Positions 1-12,200 of a DNA stretch of 64,000 nt are shown here, one piece after another. Position 1 is the first letter of the stretch. Every line of letters starts with the position of its first letter. Below the pieces are notes generated by a model that saw nothing but the letters and a program-made list of their open reading frames with translations, was not told where the DNA came from and made no database searches. The DNA comes from Micractinium sp. NFX-FRZ (Eukaryota; Chlorophyta; Trebouxiophyceae; Chlorellales; Chlorellaceae): the NCBI GenBank assembly GCA_029339195.1, contig JAPTJF010000013.1, positions 124,001 to 188,000 on the forward strand, given 5' to 3'. Both the position numbers and the translations under genes were made by a program.

Positions 1-743
1 CCGCGTTCAGCCTCGCCTCGGCAGGGGCGGCCGGCAGATCATTGATTTATTTCGAGTGAGCCGCGTCCTGACAAAACGTATGGCCATGTATTACTGCATG
101 TATCACCGCTTGCCTTCTGATTGAGCAGCAACCAAAAGTGTTCAGCATACCACAGTGTAATCACCGGACTCTGTGAGTCTGCGTATGGAGAGATTGCAGG
201 GCCGATTTAGTGCCAGATGGGGCCACGCATGCGCAAGCCAGCGAAGCACATACATGCGGTTTCCGGCTGGCTTTCTGGAGTGTGCAGAGCGCAGTGCCCA
301 AGCACCAATGGTGCACACAGGCCGCTCCCCAGGGGGATCTCTGCCAGCTGGCGGGGCCAGGTATGCATGCCGGAGACTCATGCACTGTCCCGTCTGCCTG
401 GGGGGGGGGGAGGGGGCGGCCAGGACAGGCCACCGAGTGCCAAGTCTTGGAGAGCTGGCAGGGTCCAGTCGCAGTCTGCCAGCAAGGCATTACGCTTGGC
501 CACTCTGCTGCGTGACGGTTTGCTGGTACAGTCATCTGATGGTTCGCAACTACAGAGTCTTGATGTAAAATGAATTCATTCAATTGTGCGTGATGTGTTA
601 TGCTTGTCAAGAGGGGGACCTGCCTAATAGTACAAACGGGTGCGCCTGCCTGAGCGCCTAAGGGGACCCTAGCGGAGGGAGGCTGAGAGATTTTCCAAGG
701 AAATCAGGCCCCAGGAAGTCCTTATACAGTTTGAAGAAACATC
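1..743. other. Left-edge non-coding region, including RNR 3' flank
   Basis: I see no supported gene here. Short frames on both strands lack recognisable protein sequence and splice structure. The region holds a run of ten G followed by further G-rich sequence near 400, and plus-strand TGTAA motifs near 155 and 563. Those motifs could be polyadenylation signals of a plus-strand gene lying left of the window (inference). The 3' untranslated region of the ribonucleotide reductase gene must lie in the right part of this stretch, but no minus-strand TGTAA was found. Confidence 0.5.
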
Positions 744-3700
744 CTAGCCCGAGCACATGACACATGCATCCTTGTTCTCCAGGCTGCACACCATGGCTGC
801 CAGCTGCCGCTCCCGCTCCGCGTCGTGGTCCGCCGTCAGCGCTGCCTTCTTCTCCGCTGCCGGCTTGTTCTCCTTGAGCTCGCTGCTGCTGGAGGCCTTG
901 GCCAGCCGCTCGCTCTTGCGCCGCTGCAGGGCCTGCTGGTCCACGGTGAACTTGATGGCGTCGGCGGCTGCCCGCGTGCGCAGGTAGTACATGCCTGCGG
1001 GGTTGGTGGTCCGGGCAGGGGCAAGTGAGCAAGGGGTGGGCAGTGGGCTTGGTGCGTTTGCTGCTGGGTGCAGAGGGCCAAGCATGCACTGAAGATCAGA
1101 GGCAGCCCTCGGCATTTGCCAGGTGCTTCACCTGCCATCCTGCTGGCACCCTCCCTCGCTCGCCTCCTGCCCCTCATCGGAGCATACCACCAGGCCACCA
1201 CTCACCCGTCTTGAGGCCCTTCTTCCATGCGTAGAAGTGCAGCGAGGTGAGCTTGCCAAAGTTGGGGTCGCTCATGTGCACGTTGAACGACTGGCTCTGG
1301 TCGATGAACGCGCCGCGGTCTGCGGGCGCCGGGTGGGTGGGGCAAGCGGGGGCAGTGAGGAAAGCAGCAGAGGCGTGTCAGGCCCGCAGGCTATTAATGC
1401 AAAACGTTATGCTGACGCAGCCACATCTACTGCCGTGTCCCAACCCCTCCCGCATCACCTCCCACATCCCGCCAGTGCTGCACAATAACAGCAGCTCTCC
1501 ATCAGTTGCCCCACCTGCTGCCATGTCCACCAGCACTCGCTGCTTGATCTCCCACACAGTCTTGTACAGGTCCTTCAGCTCCTCAGGGATGTCCAGGCCC
1601 TGCAGTGCCGACATGGCGCCAGGCAGGCGAGGAGCTGTGGGTGAGGCGAGGACTATTTTCGGAGAACTAGACAGCACCTACTCGAGCATGTCCAAAAGCT
1701 CCAGCCAGTCTCCCTGCTGGCCCTTCCAGTCAACGGTCACCCCAACCCTAGTGTGGCTCTGGACTCACCACAACGCTGCCGTTGGCCGCCACAATCTCGT
1801 TCTTCATGTCGCCGTCCCACAGGCCCAGGCGGGTGAGGTCGTGCAGCAGGTGCTGGTTCACAACCACAAACTCGCCTGCTCAGCCAGGAGGGGGAGGGCC
1901 GGTGGGGAGGGAGCAGGTTAGGGGCGGCAGGACAACTGAAACAAGCGAAACACAGGCCCTCATCAGCACTACTGCACCTTGTGCATTGCTTTTGTTTTGG
2001 CGTCTGTGGTCTCCAATTGGTTTTTTCAAGCACCTGAGCATTGGCTCCCCCAAGTTCCCTACCCACGGAGCAGTCCCCTACCCACGGAGCACTCACCCGA
2101 CAGCACACGCCGCACGTAGATGTTGGAGGTGTAGGGCTCAAAGCACTCGTTGTTGCCCAGGATCTGGCTGGTGCTGGCGGTGGGCATGGGGGCCACAAGC
2201 AGCGAGTTGCGCACGCCGTTCTGCAGGGGCGGGCACGGGCGGTTTGGGGAAGAGTGTGTGAGGTAGCAAGTAGCAAGGGCAGGGCGGGGAGGAGGGCATG
2301 GACGTGCTTACTTCGAGGCCACGGCAGGGGGATTGCAGCAAACAGTGAAGTTGAATCGCCAGCACACGGGCAACGTGCTACCACTTTTCCGAACCCTCGC
2401 CGCACCTGGGCAATGTCGCAGCGCAGTGCGTCCCAGTCCCACTTGTCGGACGGCTTCACGCCCCACATGTCGGGCTGCAGCACGCCCTTGCTGACGGGGC
2501 TGCCCTCGTATGTGCTGTAGGGGCCTGCGCGTGGGGTGGGCAGGGCAGCAAGGCACATGAGACGGTAATGCATCACCGGGCCTGGAGGGCATCAGATGAG
2601 CGGCACACTCTCCATCTGTGCACTTGGCGACTTGGGCAACCGGCAGTGAGGTGCGTTGCTTCCGCCATGGGGGCCCGACTTTCCTCCACCCACCCTACAA
2701 GTGAACAGCCCCTGAACAATAGCGCCCTCTTGTTGTGCACTCACCCTCAGTCTTGGCGAGCTGCATGGAGGTGCGCAGGGCCGCATAGTAGATCGTCTCA
2801 AAGATCTGGCGGTTGAGCTCCTTTGCGGGCTCAGAGTCAAAGGGCAGGCCCAGCAGCAGGAAGGTGTCCGCCAGGCCCTGCAGGGTAAAGCACAAGGGGG
2901 AACAGGAGGGGGACCGGGGAGATGAGCAGGAGGGAGGGAGTCACGGGGCAGGCGCAGGCAGCAGGAACCATCTCACCATCCACCCTCCACAGCAGGGTGC
3001 CCAGCTGCAGCCTCCCACTCCGCAGCATGCAAAACATGCTGCACTAAGCCACCCACTGCGGCTCCCCCTTGCCCCACCTGCACGCCCAGGCCGATGGGGC
3101 GGTGGCGCATGTTGGAGCGGCGCGCAGTCTCCACCGGGTAGAAGTTGACGTCGATGATCTTGTTCAGGTTGCGGGTGACCACGGTGGTCACGTCTGCCAG
3201 CTTCTCAAAGTCAAAGAACCTGCAGGGTGCGCAATAGCGATAGCTTGAATTAATTAGTCAGGCAGCTTGACCAGGTAGAGAGCGGACATACAGCCATCAG
3301 CTGACCAAAGTCAAAGAGCGCATGAGCTGCGGCAGTTGGCAGCTGAGTGTGGTGTGACAGTGCCCATGCAACGAGCCCCAAGCAGGCTGAAGACATGCTA
3401 CTGCACACAACAGCATGCTTGTACTACAACCTGAAACCGCCAGCCCTCCCTGTCCCATGCCACCCACCGGTTGGCCGCGTCCAAGCTGCCGCGCAGCTTG
3501 CTGTTGCCCCCGCTGGCCTCCTTCTCCCGCACAAAGCGGGGCAGAGCGATGGAGGCCAGGTTGCACACGGCAGTCTCCTCGGCAGAGCTGAACTCGATGA
3601 TCTCTGCAGGGGTAAGCAATGCATGCAACTGTTCAGCATTGGAGAAACTGCGTTCTACGCACTGTGAGTACTCAGCCTGAGGTGGTTGCATCAAGGTTGC

Positions 3701-6700
3701 AGCTCCGTGCACGAGCACCGGCCCCCACAAGCACACACCACCACCATGCAAGCCCACCCACCCACCTGTGCACAGGTTGGACGACTTGATGGTGCCCAGG
3801 TTCTGCTGGTTGGACTTGCGGTTGGCAGAGTCCTTGTACAGCATGAACGGGTTGCCCGTCTCCACCTGCGAGACAGGATGGGGTGGAAGGAAAAGGTGCA
3901 GGTGAGGGGCCACACGTGGAGATGCGGATCGTAAGCAACAACCAAGGTGAGTTGGACAACACTTTTGCCCAGCTGAACAAGTGGCTCCTCACTGGGGCCG
4001 CTTCAACGCCAGCCCACCACTGTGCTGTCAACCACGCTCGTTTCCACCTCATGATCCACCCCTCTTTCTCTACACTAAACTAACTAAACATGCTTCTTGC
4101 CCCTCACACACCTGCGCCTCCAGGATGGCAAACCACAGCTGCTGCGCCTTGATGACCTTGCGCGCCCGCCCCTCGCGCTCGTACTTGGTGTACAGCGCCT
4201 CAAACTCGTCGCCCCAGCAGTCGGCCAGGCCGGGCGACTCGTTGGGGCAGAACAGGCTCCACTCGGTGTTGGCCTGCAGGCGAGGATACGGGTAGAAGAA
4301 AGGCACGTTCAGCAGGAAGCGGGCGGAAGTTGGGGAGGCACAAGAGGGCCAGCTCCAAGACTGACCAGAGCCTCACAAATACCAGTGAAGCTGAAGTAGA
4401 AGCAAGGCTACAGCAGGCAGCACTGTTTGCAGGCAGTGCCGACGTGGAGCTGATGCCACAGCAGGCCAGACCACCCCTAGGCCACACATGTATGTTGACA
4501 TGCTGCACTGATGCCTGGGAGGTTGAGGGATCCGCAAAGCAGGGCGGACAGACAGCCAGGCGCGAGCACAAGTCCCTGGCCGGGCCCGTAATGACAAGAC
4601 GCACCTCCACGCGCTGCATGAAGAGATCGGGGATCCACAGGGCGTAGAAGAGGTCGCGGGCACGTGCCTCCTCCTTGCCGTGGTTCTTGCGCAGGTCCCT
4701 GCATGAGGCGGGCATAGGGCAGGCAGGCGTGGGTGCAAGGGCGGGCCGAAGAAGAGGCAGGGACAGGGCAGCGGGCGCATGTGTGCTGGGGCCAGCCAGA
4801 CTCCTGCGCTCCTTGCCCAACCCTGCTTTTCTCCGACAGCAGGGCAGGCAGGCGGCGCGCAGTACACCCATTGACACCACAACATGGTAATTACAGGCGA
4901 TGCTTTTACTCACAGCCAGTCAAAGATGTCCGCGTGCCAGGGCTCGCAGTACATGGCGAACGCACCCTTGCGCTTGCCGCCGCCCTGGTCCACGTAGCGG
5001 GCTGCAGGGGGGTGGGGAGGCGGGGGTGCAAGTTGCTGACGCTGCATCACTACAACACGGCAGGCAAGAAGCAAGTAAGCCTCCCTTGACCCGCAGGCAG
5101 GTCCACTCGGCTAGTCACCGCAGCACCCCCACCCACCGGTGTCGTTGAACACGCGCAGCATGGGGACGATGCCGTTGGAGGTGCCGTTGGTGCCGCGGAT
5201 GTAGGAGCCAGTGGCGCGAATGTTGTGCATGGACAAGCCGATGCCGCCGGCAGACTTGGAGATGCACGCGCACTCCTTCAGGGTGTCGTAGATGCCTGCA
5301 AGGGGAGCGCACAAGGGTAACAAGATAGGACGGAGCGGTGAGTGGGCCTGGGCATATTGAGTGACGCGGACACACTGTTTCATGGTTTTGCCGATGGCTC
5401 GGCAGGGAGCAAGGGAAGAAATGGTGTGTGTGGCGGGTGGGGGGGTGGGGGGGGCGAAGGGGATACAGGAGCGAGGAGGTGGGGGCAGGCTGGGAAGGGG
5501 CGCGGCCTTGAGGGCGACCGAGATTTTCTTTAGTGAGAGGGGAGACAGGGCAGGTGGGTGGCCAGCAAGCATTGAGGAGGCAGAGTCCTGCCCGGCCCCG
5601 CCAAGTCCAGTCACCCCCTCACTCCCTGAACCCTTGAGTGGAGCATATGCTAATGCATCGCCACAACCCAACGTGCACACCACTTCAACACAACAAAAGC
5701 ACACAAAACGGCCACATTCAGGGACATGCTCACCCTCGATGGAGTCGTTCTTCATGCAGACCAGGAAGCAGGAGGAGAGCTGGGGGCGGGGGGTGCCGGC
5801 GTTGAAGAGCGTGGGGGAGGCGTGGGTGAACCAGCGCTGGGACAGCAGGTGGTACGTCTCCAGGGCTGCAGGGGGTGGGAAGGGGGAGGTGGTGAGGTCG
5901 CAGGCAATACTGCTTCATTGCTGCCAGGGGCACAAGCAGGGAAAGCGTACAGGTTGACAGCACAACCAGACGAGCACCCTGCAACCTCATATCCACCCTG
6001 GGCTAAGTCAGGAGGCGTCGCTCGACTCCCCCACCTAGCCCACCCCCACCTTCCCCACCTGCATCCATGTGGATGCCCACCGCGCCCACTACCCTTCCTC
6101 TTGCAACCATTCGCTGAGCAGCAGCACAGAAGTACAGCAGGGGGCGCTCACCCGAGTCAATTTCCTCCATGTGGATCCCCACCGCCACGCGCATCAGCAT
6201 GTGCTGCGGCCGCTCCACCACCCGGCCGTTCACGCGCAGCAGGTAGGAGCGCTCCAGGGTCTGCGGGTGGGGGCAATTCTTGGGGTTTGACTTTAGCAAA
6301 GTTCTGGAAGAGAATGAGTGGAGGAGCAACTGCTTACACATCTAGGGGAAGGGGAGCTGGGAACGGAACATGTTTCTCGGTAGGTCAGCACATTGCTGAC
6401 GTCCACCCCACCCTTGCCCCTCTGTTTGAGCGCAACTCTGCCTCAGTGTCACTCTTTGCAGGCGGGCTGGACGCTTGCTTTGTACTTCTTGTACTTCTAC
6501 AGGTATTTTATCTTCCCGCTGCCTCACCTTGAACCCAAAGTAGTCGTAGTCAAAGTCGCGGTCATACACAATCTCACTGTCCAGCCGCTCCGCGTTCTGA
6601 GGGGGCAAAAATGCGGGAGGTGTGGAGGCAGGTGGCACCAGACAGAGTCAGTGTGGGGGTGGGCAGGTGCGGCAGGTGAGCGGCCGGGGACTGCCTGGCA

Positions 6701-7927
6701 GCTGCGCAGCAAAAAGTGCAGCGCTTTGCACCCCAGAGCAGGTGCTGCTCAGGCGTGCCCGCCACACGTTGCGCCCTCCGCGCCCCACCCACATGCAGGC
6801 TGGCATCAACACTCCCAAGGGCACACACACCACAACCATGCGGTAAGCCACCCACCTGCATGATGATCTCATACACCTTCTCGTCAATCAGGGGCGCCTT
6901 CTCGCCGTTCTTGGGGTTCACGTGGCTGTACATGAGCTTGACACTGCGCATGGGGGGGAAGATAGAAGGAACATAGCGGTTACTCACCATACACATAAGG
7001 CCAGGCCTGGGGTTGAACGATGCGATCAGAAGGGAGAGGGTTGAACGGAACGCAGATAGTAGTGACGAGCCGAGCGGGAGCAGGAAGGCGAAGGGGCGGT
7101 TTCTTCCGCCACGTGCAGCACCCACGTGCCACCAGAGCAAAGTGGCCCGGGCTGGCTGCTGTGCCCACACTCACGTCTCGCTGAAGCTCTTGAGCGTGTT
7201 CTTGTGCAGGTTGGACACTGCGATGCGGGCCGCCAGCTGCAGGGGGCGGGCAGGCAGGGCAGCACCATAGCACGTGGTCGGCGCAAGGCGGTGGGCGGGA
7301 GCGCGTACGGGGCGGCGCGTCAGGGAGACACAATGCAGGCCTGCTCTCAGCCAGCCTGCCGGCCCAGCAGCGCCGCTTACCAGCGCATAGTCAGGGTGGG
7401 TGGCTGTGAGGGAGGCTGCCGTCTCTGCTGCGAGCTCATCCAGCTCCGAGGTGGTGACGCCCTTGTACACGCCGGTGGTCACCTTCTGCGCCACCAGCAC
7501 CTGCGAAGCGCGGGCGCAGCGGGGCCGCACGCCGGCTTAGGCACGGGGCAGGCATGCACGAGCGGGGGAGCGCGGGAGGGGCGCCGCCCAGAGCGCCAGG
7601 TTTGAACTGCATGGCGGCCTGCGCCATGCAGGGCGGCCGCGGCACGCCGGGCGCCTGTCCGCCGGGTTCATATGCCCCGACAGCCTTTGAGCAGGCCATG
7701 CTGGGGCCCCGAGAGCTTGCAGGTTGCTCGCTGCGCTCACCGGATCGCAAAAGTCGGTGTTCAGCCCATAGCTGAGCTTGGTGATGCGTGCTGTGATCTT
7801 GTCAAAGTGCACAGGCTCCGTGCGGCCATCGCGCTTGACCACAAACCTGCGCGATGGGAAGGGGCGGTGGTGAGCGGCGGCAGCAGCTGCAGGGGCGGCG
7901 CAGTTCAAGCACCAACAGGACTCACAT
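744..7927 (-). CDS. RNR1: Ribonucleoside-diphosphate reductase large subunit (class Ia)
   Basis: Reduces ribonucleoside diphosphates to deoxyribonucleotides, with a small radical-bearing subunit, in the cytosol. The model has 22 exons and encodes 833 aa: 7927-7926, 7846-7741, 7500-7381, 7236-7175, 6943-6856, 6596-6528, 6260-6152, 5865-5734, 5295-5137, 5001-4914, 4698-4605, 4273-4112, 3865-3766, 3603-3468, 3219-3078, 2877-2745, 2524-2406, 2220-2097, 1875-1769, 1599-1515, 1319-1206, 994-744. All joins keep frame. The N-terminal ATP-cone begins [18 protein letters not shown]. Catalytic residues are visible: C218 in SSCFLV, N427/C429/E431 in SNLCTE, C444 in AVCNLA and the YY pair in GMYYLR. The C-terminal thioredoxin-reducible CVMCSG is intact. 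C218, N427, C429, E431 and C444 fall at the same numbers as in the human protein. Oddity: the start codon is split AT|G by intron 1. Confidence 0.97.
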
Positions 7928-9209
7928 GATGCCTATAAGTGAATGAAAGAGACACAGAAACGGACGACAGACACCGGGCGAAGTGAAGTTCAAAAAATGA
8001 AGTTTTTTCGGCTGTCCTGCCGTCCTGCCGCATTTGTCGAGGCTCACGGCAGCTCACACAGCCTTCACCGCATCCAGCAGCGATCACTAATCAGTGATAG
8101 GGCTCCGGCAGCCCGCCTCAGGCCTGGGAGACCTCTGGCCCACCGTCCCGCCCGCTCCCCTTGCCACCGGGCTTGCTGCGCCCCACGCTGGAGAGGTGGC
8201 CTCACATGCATCTGCTGGACTGGGACCGCCGCCAACTGGTACCATAAAACGGGGAGGCTAGCAAATGGCAGCTAAGTGTCGAGTGCATCTGTGGCGCGTC
8301 CGTCCCGGAGAAATGGTGTGCAGGGCAGGGCTAAGGTGGGGCTGAATATCAGCGCCTCTATGAGTGGTGTGGGAGTCGCTCCCTGTGCTTCTTTCCCTCC
8401 CTTGCCTCCTCACTGCCCTTTTACGTATTTCCCTCAACTAGGGAAACACTTAAGAGGTACCTCGCTCTGTAGACTGCCCAGCATTGCCGTACCTGTTCCC
8501 GGGCAGTCGGTTTGTCGGGTGCGTCCCTTACCCTTTTGCCGCCATGGCCTTACAAATCCACAGTGCCCTGGACACATTGCCCAGGCCGCCGTCTTAGGCA
8601 TGTTGTTGCTTGCTTTTCAAACCTCACCCAATAAAAACCAGGTTCCACTGTAACTAACACTCCAGACGTCAGCGGGAGTTGGAAGCCGGGTGCAGGCCAG
8701 GAGCTTGGGCGTTAGGTGGGTGCCACCCCAGAGATGCCCCGTTGGACAGCACTCCATTGGCTCGGGCATGCGGGAGATGTAGGGCCAAGGTAACACCTGG
8801 TCAGAGTTGAGCTCTGGCAGAAGCACATCCATGTAGCCCCGGCGGGACTGCAAAGCCGGAGCGTGAGGCAACAACGGGAGAGCCTTGCATGCACTGACCA
8901 GCCCTGCTACTGCAGAGGCCTGCTTTTGGCGTGTCGCCATGCTTGGGTCACCGCTAGAGCTGTGCTGGACTACAGCAGCTATGGAGGAATGTGGGGCTGG
9001 GCAGACTGCCCAGCGTTGAGGTGACCCTTTCTCTCCCGCGCTCTCGTCCCACTCTACTGCCCATCCGCTGGGGCACACATTGCGCTGAGGTGAGGATGCG
9101 TTGACACATGTGACATAACATGGCAAACGAAGCAAACATGAGAAGAAGAAAACGCAGAGTCAAGGCAGCAGGATGACTGTTGGCCAGCTACTGCTGTGCC
9201 AGCCTATTC
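7928..9209. other. Region between RNR1 start and glycosyltransferase stop
   Basis: About 1.3 kb without a supported gene. It must contain the RNR1 promoter and 5' UTR and the 3' UTR of the glycosyltransferase; both are minus-strand genes. A minus-strand TGTAA lies at 8550-8554. A small inverted repeat (ATCACT..AGTGAT) is at about 8085-8100. A minus frame at 8617-9135 is open for 172 codons but I recognise nothing in it. Confidence 0.5.
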
Positions 9210-12200
9210 TCATACCCCAGCGCCTGCCGCCTGCACGGTAGCCTGGTTCCCGGCGGCGCCGACCACTGCTTGAGAAGCCTGCGCGGCAGCGACCGTGACA
9301 GTGCCACCATCGTCTATTCCTCCAGCCTGCTGCTGCTGGTGGGCCGCTGCTGCTGCGGCATCCTGGCCAGCCGTGCCTAGCCCAGCAGCCTGTGCCACAG
9401 CAGCAGCTGCTGCCTGCTGCTGCACCTGCTGCTGCTGCAGGGCGGCAGCTGCTGTGGCGGCATCCTGGCCAGCCGTGCCAACAGCAGCAGCCTGTGCCAC
9501 TGCAGCAGCTGCTGCCTCCTGCTGCACCTGCTGCTGCTGCTGGGCTGCGGCTGCGGCGGCAACCTGGCCAACCGTGCCCACACCAGCAACCTGGTTGCCA
9601 TTGGCTTGTGCTACAGCGGCAGCTGCAGCCGCTTGCTGTGCCTGCTGCGCTGCTTGCTGTGCAGCCTGCTGCTGCACAGCTGCAGCCTGGGCCTGAGCGG
9701 CGGCCTGCATGGGGACATGTGCAAACAATCGCTCAATTGAGATCCACAATCTGACAGGCAGACGCACTTCAAAATGTTGCCAAGTTCTGATGTTGACAGA
9801 TCTGCACGTGAGCGTGACAAATCATGTCCTTACCTCGGCAGTGGCAGCAACTGAAGCCGCCTGCTGCTCAGCTGTGGAGGCAGCAGTTGTAGCAGCTGCT
9901 GAAGCTGCCTGCGGCTCGGTCACGGCAGCAGCACCTGCGGCAGCAGCCAAAGCCTGCGGCTGCTCCAATGTGACAGTCATAGCACCCCCTGCCGCACCCT
10001 GTACGCCACCGGCAGCCGCAGCGGCGCTCTGTGCTGCTGCTGCTGCTGCCTGCGTTGCGGCAGCCTGTTGCTCCGCACTAACGGCCATGGCCGTGGCCGC
10101 AGCCGCGCTCTGTGCTGCGGCCTCCGCTGCTGCGGCCTGTGCTGCGTCCTGGAGAGCGGCCTCCCTGGCAGCTGCAGCAGCAGCCTCGACAGCGCGTTTC
10201 GTCTGCTCTGCCGCCTTCTTGGCCTCTTCAGCCGCCTTGGCCTCAGCTTTGTCTGCCTCCAGGAAGCCGCGGATCATCAACTGCACCATAAGTCGGCACT
10301 TGTTTGATATTCACTTGCCCTGGCCGAAAGCACACATTAAATTCTGCACAAATCGCTCCGAGTGTAACGTACTACATATGCAGACTGGTCCGCCAGGGTG
10401 CAGCACACCCCAGCCACAGCACAGCACCCACCTGTGGCTCATAGATGCGCTGAAAGAGGCCCTTCTTGAGCAGGTCGTTCACCACTGCCGGGTCACCCCA
10501 CACCAGCCGCTGCCTGCACCAGGGAAGGCAGGGGAGGGACAGCAAAGGAAGGGCGAGGTACATGGGTGAGGAGGCAAGGTGATGAACAAGCGCGACCACA
10601 AGGTGCGCCGACTAATCAGCTGATCGGCCCGCAATCTACCAGGCTCAATCAAACCCAGCAGCCGGCCAGGGCGCACTTGAACCAGTCCATGAGCTCCTTG
10701 TCGTTCTTCAGGGAGGCCTCCAGGAACGCCATCCTGCACACAACACACGCAGATGGCAGAGGACCGCACATTGGCGGCCTGTTGACGATAGGCTGCTGCC
10801 ATGTTGGTTCAGGGAGCGCACAGGCGCCACATTGCCTAGACTTCACGTGAGCAGGGAGTGCGAATTACCAAGCGCCCCCCGTGCTCACCTGTCAAACGGC
10901 AGGATGAAGCAGCGCTTTGCGTCGTCCTCGGTGGGGGCGCAGTCGCAGCGATCGCGCCGCGACTTGAGGTCACTGCCAGAGCGCAAGGGGAAGGGGGTGG
11001 GCGTGCGGGGGGCAGGCAGGACACTTGTTACTCAGAGCTGCGGCATGCCAATCACGTGGCTTGCGGGCTGCCCAGTGCATGACACAACCCACGAAACAGG
11101 CGCCAGCTCCAGCTGTTCACCTGAACCTGTTGTACGTGTAGTGCAGCACCGCTGCCTGGTCGCTGCTCCACTCCCTGCACAAATGCCAGGCAGCACATGG
11201 GAGGCAAGTGGTGCACTCTCCATCAAAGGTGAACAAGGTTTATGCAAGTGGGGCAGCCTTGCATGCACCAGTCACGTGTGGGGGTGTTTGGTGGTGATGG
11301 GCCAACATGCAAGCATGCATGCAGTCGCGAGGCGTTTTTTCCAACAAGCATGCAGGTCGGGCAGCCCACTTCGGTGTCTTGACATATGAGTGCCAGCGGT
11401 GGGCGCCGTTGGGCCGCATGCCATGCTGAACGCGGGCAGCTGCACGCATGAGCAGCAAGAGAGGCGTGGTGAGAGAAATGGGGAGCATGGATGAAAGCAG
11501 AGGCAATGGTGGCAGGCAAGGGAGCAGAGGAGAACATCAAGCCCCATATAAACCAAGCATCCACTGAGGGGCCTGCAGCCTCCGCTGGCAAATGCCCACC
11601 TGACTTCCCGTTCCCGTAGGTGATGAAGTAATTGGGGTTGCCACGCGCCACTGTGCCATATGACTTGAAGTACAGGTCTGCAGGCAGGCAGGCAAGCAGA
11701 AGGGGCGCGCAGTGCTGAGGCAAATATTTGCAGCCACCGTGCAACGGCGCGAGGAAGCTCTCTTGGGCGAGACCTGCACTTCGCCGTGCAGCTGGGCACT
11801 GGCCACAGAACGACTAGCCCACACCCGACCAGCTCCGCTCACCCGACACCACGTGTGCGTAGTTCTTCTTGAACAGCGTCACCTCCAGGAAGGGGTCCGC
11901 CACATCATCCCGCTCCGGCAGGCTCTCATAGTTGGGGAACACCAGCGTGTCCACGTCAGCGGGCACCTGGCCCAGCACCTCCTGTGATGCCAGAGAGGGG
12001 TAGGGAGCAGTACGCGTTATGTTTACGTTAAAAACACAAAAAGAAGTAGGTAGGTAGTTAACTCAAGTATCAAATCATCTCGTGATATGAGCCCCAGCAC
12101 CTCCTGCAGGACGCACGGCTGCCGCACATGCCAGAGAGATGAGAACAGCCAATTCCCTGTCTTTGCTGAATGTAGCGCCACTGTTGGCAACCCGAGGGGC

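Noticed and set aside
390..420. G-rich run as a possible regulatory G-quadruplex
   Set aside because: One G homopolymer in GC-rich DNA with no associated gene start; not enough to call a regulatory site.
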